The translations under genes and the position numbers were made by a program. 12,472 bases of DNA from an uncultured Planctomycetaceae bacterium (GTDB lineage Bacteria; Planctomycetota; Planctomycetia; Pirellulales; UBA1268), in assembly GCA_903885855.1 (NCBI GenBank), contig CAISKG010000058.1, positions 1 to 12,472 on the forward strand. The letters run 5' to 3'. The notes under the pieces were generated by a model that was not told the origin of the DNA, did no database searches, and saw only the letters and a program-made list of their open reading frames with translations. Positions 1 to 6,025 of this stretch are shown piece by piece. Every line of letters starts with the position of its first letter. The stretch's first letter is position 1.

Positions 1-2
1 CC

Positions 3-2789
3 GGCACCGCGCGCGTGGCCACGATCCCCACCGCCACGGCCAACGCCTTCGATACGACCGCAGGCTCGGCCACGTCCATCGCCCGGGCGGTGCTCGACGG
101 CTTCGTCTACTTCCCCGCCGACGATGGCATCCACGGCCGGGAGCTGTGGAAGTCGGACGGCACGCCCGCCGGGACGAGCCTCGTGGCCGACCTCCGCCCC
201 GGCCCGGAGGGCGACTTCATCGACTGGATGCAGGTGGTCGGCGACCGGCTGTTTTTCGTGGTCGGCGGCGGCTACGACCAGTTCGAGCAGCCGGTTCCCG
301 GGAGGCTCTACGTGACGCGCGGTAGCGCCGCGACGACGCTCGAGCTCGCCACGGGGCAATTCGAGCGATTCACCTCCGCCGGGGGGCGGCTGTTCGCGCA
401 GCGGGCTGGCGGTGAGATCGTCCGCACCGACGGCACCGTCGCCGGAACGTCGGTCATCGACGACGCCATCGAGGGCGACTACGGCTGGGTCAACGGCCTG
501 CTCGGCGTCGGCGACCGGCTGTTCTACGAGAAGGAGACCGAGACCACCGTCGACGGGGTCGCCGTCCGCCAGCGCTCGATCTGGACCGCCGACGCCGCGG
601 GCAACGTCGCCGAGTTGGTGAACGCGGCGACGTACGGCACGCACGCCTGGTATTGGGGACTGCCGTTGGCGTCGAACGCCGGCACGGGCGAGTCGTTCCT
701 GATCATGCGGTCCGACTACTCGCCCGTCACCGGCGGCGTGCAGACGATCTGGAAGGTGGATTCCCAGGGCACCTTCGGCCCGTTCACCGATCTCACGGTG
801 GGATGGGGCTTCACCGATCGGGCCGGCGCCGTCGTCGGCGGCACGGTGTACTTCGCCGACTTCTCCGGCGACGTCCTCGAGCTGCGGGTCTCCGACGGCA
901 CCCCGGCCGGATCGCGGATCGTCGCTCCGCTCGGGACGAGGCCGGGCGGTGCGTCGTTGTACGTGGAGTCGATGCAGGCCTTCGGCACGGGGGTCGCGTT
1001 CGCGCTGGTGACGTATCCGTTCGACGGCGCCCCCGAGAAGTCGTTGTGGGTTTCCGACGGCACCCCGGCGGGCACGCGCGAGGTGGTGGCCGGCATCCGC
1101 TCGATCGACGGTCAGCCCGAGGGGCTCCTCGCCTACCGCACGCGCGGCGGGGACGGCCTCGTGCGGATCGTCCTCACCGACGGCACGGACGCGGGCACCG
1201 CCGTCCCCGACGCCTCCTCCCGCGTTGACGTCGATCCTGTCCTGCTCGGCGCCGTCGGGGGCCGGCTTCTGTTCGCCGCCACGGACGCCGAGCATGGCCG
1301 GGAGCCGTTCGCGTTCTCGCTCTCGGGGGCCACGGCTCCCGGCGCCCCCCGGGGCGTCGCGGCGGTGGCATCGAGCGGCCAGGCGACGGTGTCGTGGACG
1401 GCGCCGGCCTCCGATGGCGGCCTGCCGATCACCGATTACGTGGTCGAGCGCTCGAGCGACGGCGGGGCCACCTGGCAGGCCGTCGCCGACGGCGTCTCGA
1501 CGGCGACGACGGCGACCGTCGGCGGGCTCGTGAACGGAGTGTCGTACCTGTTCCGCGTGGCTGCGGTGAACGCGGCCGGCGCGGGGGCGGCGACGGCGAC
1601 GACCGCGGCGACCGTGCCCTCGAAGCCGGCCGGTGCGCCCACGCTCGTCCGGGCGGTGCGCGGCGACGGGCAGGTGACGCTCTCCTGGAAGGCGCCCGTC
1701 GTGACCGGCGGCAGCCCGATCGCCGATTACCGGGTGGAGACGAGCACCGACGGTGGCAAGTCGTGGACGACGGTGGCCGACGGCGTCTCGACGGCGCTCT
1801 CGACCACGGTGACCGGTCTCGCCAACGGCGTGGCGCGGTCGTTCCGCGTGGCGGCGGTGAATTCGGTGGGGGCGGGGGCGGTGTCGCTCCGGACGCTGCC
1901 GGTGATCCCCGCCGGCCGGGCCGCCGCCCCGGCCGATCTGGTCGCGGTGCGCGGCAACCGCTCCGTGACGCTCTCCTGGACGGCGCCGGCCTCCAACGGC
2001 CTGCCGATCACCGACTACGTGGTGCAGGCGAGCACCGACGGCGGCACCACCTGGAAGACCGCGGTGGACCGGGTCTCGCCGCTCCCCACGGCGAAGATCG
2101 TCGGACTCTCCAACGGCACCCCCTACGCCTTCCGCGTCAGCGCGATCACCGGCGTGGGGGCCGGTTTCGCCGGTGCGCCGTCGGCGCCGGTGGTGCCGGC
2201 GACGCTGGCGGGGGTGCCCGTGGCCCTCGTCGCCACGCGCGGCGATGGCCGTGTGACGCTCGCCTGGAAGGCGCCGGCGTCGGGCGGCGGGCTGCCGATC
2301 ACCGACTACGTCGTGCAGCGCAGCGGCGACAACGGCAAGACCTGGAGCGTGGTCGACGACGGCGTGTCGACCGCGCCGGCGGCGACGGTCACCGGTCTGG
2401 TCAACGGCACGCCCTCGGTGTTCCGCGTGGCGGCCGTGAACGAGGTCGGCGTCGGCCCGTTCACCCCCAGGACGGCGATCGTCGTCCCGGCCACGACGCC
2501 GGGAGCGCCGACCGGGCTGGCCGTGACCCGCTCGGGCACGAAAGCGACGCTGACGTGGACGGCGCCCGCCTCGAGCGGGGGCGTGGCGATCGTCGACTAC
2601 CCGGTCGAGTGGAGCGCGGACGGCGGTGCGACCTGGAAGCGGCTGGTGCGGAAGCCCTCGGCCCTCCCCACGGCCACGGTCGCCGGGCTGTCGGCCACGC
2701 AGGCCTACCGCTTCCGGGTGGCGACCCGCAACGCGGCCGGCCTGCAGGGCGCGTTCGTGGAGGTGGCCTCCGACGTGGCCGTGGCGTGA
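3..2789 (+). CDS. ELWxxDGT-repeat / five fibronectin III domain surface protein (5' partial)
   Basis: This is probably an exported, surface-attached or matrix protein; no enzymatic motif is visible. Numbering from the in-frame GTG at 15, the first ~435 residues carry degenerate ELWxxDGT repeats. The best copy is ELWKSDGTPAGT at 43-54, and DGT cores have their Asp at 48, 139, 294, 348 and 389. Five Fn3 domains follow from about residue 442 to the end, each with a G/A-x-P start, a TxSWTAP-like strand, an ITDYVV strand and an FRVAAVN strand. The frame is open to the window edge. The residues just before and after the GTG at 15 (GTARVATI) look like the tail of an earlier repeat (compare GTSLVADL, GTREVVAG), and no signal peptide follows the GTG. 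The true start therefore lies to the left. The protein ends just after the last Fn3 domain, with no PEP-CTERM, dockerin or membrane anchor. The family architecture is clear; its ligand is unknown. Confidence 0.9.
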   Translation, partial: GTARVATIPTATANAFDTTAGSATSIARAVLDGFVYFPADDGIHGRELWKSDGTPAGTSLVADLRPGPEGDFIDWMQVVGDRLFFVVGGGYDQFEQPVPGRLYVTRGSAATTLELATGQFERFTSAGGRLFAQRAGGEIVRTDGTVAGTSVIDDAIEGDYGWVNGLLGVGDRLFYEKETETTVDGVAVRQRSIWTADAAGNVAELVNAATYGTHAWYWGLPLASNAGTGESFLIMRSDYSPVTGGVQTIWKVDSQGTFGPFTDLTVGWGFTDRAGAVVGGTVYFADFSGDVLELRVSDGTPAGSRIVAPLGTRPGGASLYVESMQAFGTGVAFALVTYPFDGAPEKSLWVSDGTPAGTREVVAGIRSIDGQPEGLLAYRTRGGDGLVRIVLTDGTDAGTAVPDASSRVDVDPVLLGAVGGRLLFAATDAEHGREPFAFSLSGATAPGAPRGVAAVASSGQATVSWTAPASDGGLPITDYVVERSSDGGATWQAVADGVSTATTATVGGLVNGVSYLFRVAAVNAAGAGAATATTAATVPSKPAGAPTLVRAVRGDGQVTLSWKAPVVTGGSPIADYRVETSTDGGKSWTTVADGVSTALSTTVTGLANGVARSFRVAAVNSVGAGAVSLRTLPVIPAGRAAAPADLVAVRGNRSVTLSWTAPASNGLPITDYVVQASTDGGTTWKTAVDRVSPLPTAKIVGLSNGTPYAFRVSAITGVGAGFAGAPSAPVVPATLAGVPVALVATRGDGRVTLAWKAPASGGGLPITDYVVQRSGDNGKTWSVVDDGVSTAPAATVTGLVNGTPSVFRVAAVNEVGVGPFTPRTAIVVPATTPGAPTGLAVTRSGTKATLTWTAPASSGGVAIVDYPVEWSADGGATWKRLVRKPSALPTATVAGLSATQAYRFRVATRNAAGLQGAFVEVASDVAVA
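141..1330 (+). repeat. Degenerate ELWxxDGT repeat array
   Basis: Diverged protein-level repeats in the N-terminal half of the first gene. DGT-type cores start at nucleotides 156, 429, 894, 1056 and 1179, and a sixth tail is cut by the window edge. Units are unevenly spaced, and several intervening copies have lost the DGT core (for example LYVTRGSAAT and IWKVDSQGTF). This contrasts with the regular Fn3 array that follows. The family is commonly found in large secreted bacterial proteins; a propeller-like or beta-rich fold is my inference. Confidence 0.7.
1341..2786 (+). repeat. Five tandem Fn3-coding repeats, period 288-291 bp
   Basis: The conserved G/A-x-P codons that open each Fn3 unit start at 1341, 1632, 1923, 2211 and 2502, giving spacings of 291, 291, 288 and 291 bp. 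DNA similarity is high at conserved strands: the segment for LPITDYVV at about 1420, 2000 and 2300 differs at only a few bases. This points to recent duplication or gene conversion. Unit 5 is the most diverged (VAIVDYPVEW, RKPSALPT). The single-codon deletion in unit 3 is in the SNG turn (ASNGLPIT versus ASDGGLPIT). Confidence 0.9.
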
Positions 2790-2802
2790 GCGGGTTCGCC
2801 CG

Positions 2803-2827
2803 GGCGGCCGCCTCCACCGCGGCCGCC
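2803..2827 (+). terminator. GC-rich hairpin after the Fn3 gene, candidate terminator
   Basis: Perfect 9-bp arms GGCGGCCGC (2803-2811) and GCGGCCGCC (2819-2827) with a 7-base loop, starting 14 bases after the stop codon. No T-tract follows. It could act as a transcription end or 3' stabilising structure, but it is not a canonical intrinsic terminator. Confidence 0.4.
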
Positions 2828-2875
2828 GGCCCGGGTCGCGGCCAGACCGCTCTCGCCGGGGATGCCGAAAGAGGC

Positions 2876-2881
2876 TAGGGT
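2876..2881 (+). promoter_or_regulatory. Candidate -10 element of the VWA gene
   Basis: TAGGGT stands out in an otherwise A/T-poor intergenic stretch, 45 bases upstream of the start at 2921. Transcription would begin near 2888 and leave a leader of about 33 nt that carries the GGAG ribosome-binding site. No -35 resembling TTGACA is seen. Confidence 0.3.
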
Positions 2882-2910
2882 TCCCGCCGTGGCCCGAACC
2901 TGCCGCCGGC

Positions 2911-2914
2911 GGAG
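2911..2914 (+). promoter_or_regulatory. Ribosome-binding site deciding the GTG start at 2921
   Basis: GGAG lies 6 bases before the GTG at 2921, which is ideal spacing. The alternative ATG at 2930 would be 15 bases away. This favours the GTG start. Confidence 0.5.
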
Positions 2915-2920
2915 TCGCCC

Positions 2921-4285
2921 GTGCGCCGAATGCCCCCCTTGCCATCCTTATGGCCTACGGCCGCCGCCATCCTGCTGGCGGTGGCGACGGTGCCGATGTC
3001 GGCGGCTCCTCCCCCCCCGCGGGCCGACGCCGACCCGGCCGCGCTCCGCAAGGACGCCATGGCCGCCGCACGCAGCGGATCCCCCGCGCGGCGCAAGGCG
3101 ATCCTCGAGCGCCTCGCCGCGCGCGAGGAGGACGACCGGCTCGATCTGGTCGTCCGTGTCGGCCTGTCGTCGAAGGACGATTCGGTGCGCGCCGCCGCCC
3201 GAGGGGTGCTCGCCGGGATCCGCGGCGCGGAAGGAGCCGATGAGGCGCTGTGCGATCGGGGGGCCCGCGAGCTCCGCGAAGGCAGGCAGGCCGCCGCGGC
3301 CGACATCCTCGCGGTGCTGCTCTCCGGGGAGTCGCCCGCCGCGGAGGCGCTGGTGTCGGCCTGGCTCACGGAGGCGGGCCCGGCGGGGGCGAAGCTCTGC
3401 TGGACCGTCGCCACGGAGGCCGCGGGCCGCGCCGAGGCGGCCGACGTCGCCACGCTCGCCGGCCTGGCCCGGCTACCGCTCTTCGAGGCCGACTATCCCT
3501 TCCGGCGGGGCGTCGTCAGGGCGCTGGTGGCGGTGAACAGGCTCGACGCGGTCGAGGCGCTGGCGGTGATCCTCGCCGACCTGCGCGGCGAGGCGCGGGC
3601 CGACGTGATCGCCTATCTGGCCTTCGTCACCGGGCGGAATTTCGGCACCGACGCCGCCGCCTGGGGCGCGTGGGTCGCCGAGCACCGCGACGAGATCGTC
3701 CTGCCGCCCCAGCAGACCGAGTATCCCGCGCCCCAGGGGGCGCTCGAGTCGGCCGACAATCACGGGGATCCGGCCTACTACGGGATCCCGCTGTACGCGG
3801 AGCGGCTCGTGTTCCTCATCGACGTGTCGTCGAGCATGGAGGAACGGGGCCGCCTGGAGAAGGCGAAGCGGGAATTGGAGTCGGCCGTGCGCGTCCTCCC
3901 GTCGACGACCGCCTTCACCGTGATCGCGTACGCCGACGGCGCGGTGGCGTGGGAGAAGCGGCTCGTGCCGGCCGACGAGGGGGCCAAGGAGCGGGCGCTG
4001 GCCTTCATCCGCCGCCTCCGCCCCGACGGCCGCACCGCCACCGGCGACGCCCTTACGCTGGCCTTCACGCTCGACGTCGAGGCGGTGTATCTGCTTTCCG
4101 ACGGCCAGCCCACCGCCGGGCGGGTGGTGGAGCCGGAGCGGATCGTACGCATGGTGGCCGAGGCCAACGGCAACCGCCGCGTCTCGATCCACGCCATCGG
4201 ACTGGCCCCCGACCCGGGGCTGGCGGAGTTCCTCGAGGTGCTCGCCCGCACCAACTACGGGCGCTTCCACCGGGTCGACGACTGA
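2921..4285 (+). CDS. Exported HEAT-like plus von Willebrand factor A domain protein
   Basis: A 454-residue protein. An N-terminal signal sequence (two Arg, hydrophobic AAAILLAVATVPM core, cleavage likely near SAA at about 27-29) implies export. Residues ~35-240 are Ala/Leu/Arg-rich helices with HEAT-like character (for example DDSVRAAARGVLAGI). Residues ~295-450 form a VWA domain with a complete metal-ion-dependent adhesion site: D301-x-S303-x-S305 (DVSSSM), T372 in GRTATGDAL and D394 in LLSDGQPT. VWA domains of this kind bind protein partners through a divalent metal; the partner here is unknown. The start is GTG at 2921, supported by GGAG 6 bases upstream; ATG at 2930 is an alternative. The gene ends 18 bp from the convergent gene at 4304, so it is probably monocistronic. 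The domain call is firm; the role is not known. Confidence 0.9.
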   Translation: MRRMPPLPSLWPTAAAILLAVATVPMSAAPPPPRADADPAALRKDAMAAARSGSPARRKAILERLAAREEDDRLDLVVRVGLSSKDDSVRAAARGVLAGIRGAEGADEALCDRGARELREGRQAAAADILAVLLSGESPAAEALVSAWLTEAGPAGAKLCWTVATEAAGRAEAADVATLAGLARLPLFEADYPFRRGVVRALVAVNRLDAVEALAVILADLRGEARADVIAYLAFVTGRNFGTDAAAWGAWVAEHRDEIVLPPQQTEYPAPQGALESADNHGDPAYYGIPLYAERLVFLIDVSSSMEERGRLEKAKRELESAVRVLPSTTAFTVIAYADGAVAWEKRLVPADEGAKERALAFIRRLRPDGRTATGDALTLAFTLDVEAVYLLSDGQPTAGRVVEPERIVRMVAEANGNRRVSIHAIGLAPDPGLAEFLEVLARTNYGRFHRVDD

Positions 4286-4312
4286 CGCCCCCCCGCGCCG
4301 CGATCAGGGGCG
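4286..4312. terminator. Weak inverted repeat between convergent genes
   Basis: CGCCCC (4286-4291) can pair with GGGGCG (4307-4312) across a 15-base loop in the 18-bp gap between the stops at 4285 and 4304. It could serve both directions, but the stem is short and has no T-tract, so this is a tentative call. Confidence 0.2.
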
Positions 4313-5068
4313 GGGAGCCTCGCCCCGGAGCAGCCCCTGGAGCGGGGCGCGGCCCGGGTCGCTCTCGAGCTTGCGGATCAGCGCCAGGCCGCTGACGAGG
4401 ATCTCACGGCGGCGCTCGTCCTCCGGGGAGAGCGGGTCTCCCGACGAGAGTCGATCCACGAGGGCTCCGACGCCGTCGGCGGCGAGCCGGTATTCGTCGT
4501 AGAGCTCGTGCACCACGCGCTCGAGCTCCGCCCGCATCACGGGTCCGCTGTCGTCGACGAGGGATGCCAGTTGCGCGTCGTCGTCGAGGTCGATCCCCTC
4601 GGCGCGGGCGCGCTCGAGCGAGGCGTCGAGCAGCGCCGAGACGATCGTGTAGGCGTGCCCCTCGAGATCGGCCAGATGACGGTCGAATCGTCTCGCCAGC
4701 AGGTCGCGGGCCCCGGCCACGACACGGGGAGGGGCGTCGAGGATCGCCGCCTCCGCGCGATCCATGACGCGCGGCGCCTCGGCGATGAGACGCTCGCCGA
4801 CGCGCCCCACTTCCACCTCGAGCGTGGGCTCGACCGACGCCACCGCCAATTCGACGAGCACCTCCGGCGAGGCGTAGCGCCGCACCGTCAGGGCGAGGAA
4901 GGCGAGGTAGGCGCCGACGGCCAGCGGGAGGACCGCCGCCGCGACGAGGGCGAGCAGACGGCGCCGGCGGGCCGCGACGCGGGCTCCGTCGAGCCGGCGG
5001 GAGAGGTGCGCGGCGGCATCGGCGAGGTCGCCGGCGGCGTCGAGGTCGTGGGGCGTGAGGTCGGTCAT
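4304..5068 (-). CDS. Bitopic membrane protein, second gene of an overlapping pair, family unknown
   Basis: 254 residues. A short cytoplasmic Asp/Ala/Arg-rich N-terminus (1-37, with RRRR just before the membrane) is followed by one transmembrane helix at ~38-61. A long, charged, helical, probably extracytoplasmic domain then runs to the end. By the positive-inside rule the N-terminus is in the cytoplasm. I do not recognise a family and see no catalytic motif. The start is the ATG at 5068, whose ATGA overlaps the upstream gene's stop (5065-5067). No ribosome-binding site precedes it, which suggests translation by coupling. The open frame continues upstream to 5143, but those 25 extra residues are Arg/Pro-rich and are explained as out-of-frame reading of the upstream gene. 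The partner gene has the same layout, including a [S/T]PE-x-L motif just after the membrane helix. Confidence 0.8.
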   Translation of the reverse strand: MTDLTPHDLDAAGDLADAAAHLSRRLDGARVAARRRRLLALVAAAVLPLAVGAYLAFLALTVRRYASPEVLVELAVASVEPTLEVEVGRVGERLIAEAPRVMDRAEAAILDAPPRVVAGARDLLARRFDRHLADLEGHAYTIVSALLDASLERARAEGIDLDDDAQLASLVDDSGPVMRAELERVVHELYDEYRLAADGVGALVDRLSSGDPLSPEDERRREILVSGLALIRKLESDPGRAPLQGLLRGEAPRP

Positions 5069-5907
5069 GGCAGAGGGGACGGAGGAGGAGGGGGGGAGGC
5101 GGCGTCGGTGCCGGGGGCAGCGTCGGTGTCGACCTCGGGCCACGCGGCGACCCGGTCGTCGATCTCCATGAGGAGATGGTGGATGAATCGCTTTTGGAGC
5201 CGGGTCTCGGGCTGTTCCGCCGTCTCCTCGACCGGCAATCGGCCGAGCATGATCGCGATCCGGTCGGCTTCGCGGGCGATGATGGCCTCGACCTCGGTGC
5301 CGAGCCCCACCCCTTCGGCGAGGAGCACGTCATGGAGACGGCGCGTGAGAGCCTCGAGACGCTTCGGGGTGAGACCGGGAAAATCACGCTTCAGGTCGTC
5401 GGAGAGACGCCCCGCGACGCGTTCCAGCGCCTGCTGCGATCGGGCGCGGACCATCGCCTCGGTGTCGGTGGCGAACGACTCGGCCTCGGTGGCGACGCGC
5501 GCCGAAAACGCCGGCCAGGCCTTCACGGCGCGCTCGGCGGCGAGGTCGCGATACGCCGGCATGGCCCCGAGGACCTGCTCGACGAGCTTCTCGCCGAGGG
5601 GGGGCGCGAGCTGGGCCATCTTCGCCTGGAGCGCCGCCTCGAGCCCCTCCGGCGTGACCTGGCGGCGGAGCGTCGACCAGATCGACCAGCCGAAGAGCGT
5701 CACCAGCGTCACCAGCGCCACCGTCGTGGCGGCGAGCGCACGGCGCGCGGTCCGGTTGGCGGCCTCCACCTCCTCCAGCCGCGTGAGGCAGTCGCGGATC
5801 GTGGCCGCGTGGCGGCGGAGTTCGGCGTCATCCCCGTGACGCGCGGCGAGCGAATCGATGCGCACGAGTGCCCCCCTGGTCGCATGCGGCAGATCGCGGA
5901 GCGGCAC
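5065..5907 (-). CDS. Bitopic membrane protein, first gene of an overlapping pair, family unknown
   Basis: 280 residues. A cytoplasmic, possibly coiled-coil N-terminal segment (about 25-56, ELRRHAATIRDCLTRLEEVE) is followed by one transmembrane helix at ~57-79 and a ~180-residue helical domain. The protein ends in an acidic then Pro/Ser-rich tail. No known family is recognised. Just after the helix, TPEGLEAAL parallels SPEVLVEL in the downstream gene, suggesting the pair are diverged paralogues. The first start is GTG at 5907 with no clear ribosome-binding site. An in-frame GTG at 5865 (residue 15) is preceded by AGGGGGG with 5 bases between, and is a serious alternative. The gene diverges from the TPR-redoxin gene across 118 bp and overlaps its downstream partner by ATGA, so the two form an operon. 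Confidence 0.8.
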   Translation of the reverse strand: MPLRDLPHATRGALVRIDSLAARHGDDAELRRHAATIRDCLTRLEEVEAANRTARRALAATTVALVTLVTLFGWSIWSTLRRQVTPEGLEAALQAKMAQLAPPLGEKLVEQVLGAMPAYRDLAAERAVKAWPAFSARVATEAESFATDTEAMVRARSQQALERVAGRLSDDLKRDFPGLTPKRLEALTRRLHDVLLAEGVGLGTEVEAIIAREADRIAIMLGRLPVEETAEQPETRLQKRFIHHLLMEIDDRVAAWPEVDTDAAPGTDAASPPPPPSPLP

Positions 5908-5944
5908 GGTCGCGTCGCCGACATCCGCCCCGTCTCCGCCGGCA

Positions 5945-5950
5945 AGGGTA
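5945..5950 (-). promoter_or_regulatory. Candidate -10 element of the membrane-protein pair
   Basis: On the minus strand this reads TACCCT, about 38 bases before the GTG at 5907, giving a leader of about 31 nt. It resembles the TAGGGT and TATCCT elements seen before other genes here. No -35 is recognisable. Confidence 0.25.
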
Positions 5951-6013
5951 CCTCCCCGTACGCGGGGGTGTCCACGTGCCGGGCCGCCCCCGGCAGTGGG
6001 CCGACGGCGTGGG

Positions 6014-6019
6014 TATCCT
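6014..6019 (+). promoter_or_regulatory. Candidate -10 element giving a leaderless TPR-redoxin transcript
   Basis: TATCCT ends 6 bases before the ATG at 6026, so normal -10 to +1 spacing would start transcription on or next to the A of the start codon. The AAGGG at 6021-6025 touches the ATG directly and is too close to work as a ribosome-binding site, which also fits a leaderless message. No TTGACA-like -35 is present. Confidence 0.4.
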
Positions 6020-6025
6020 CAAGGG

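Noticed and set aside
1394..2878. 494-codon plus-strand frame inside the Fn3 gene
   Set aside because: It is Arg/Gly-rich and repeats with the Fn3 period, so it is a shadow of the tandem repeats.
3250..4395. 381-codon plus-strand frame overlapping the VWA gene
   Set aside because: It is Arg/Gly-rich with no motif. The VWA frame has the complete metal-binding residues.
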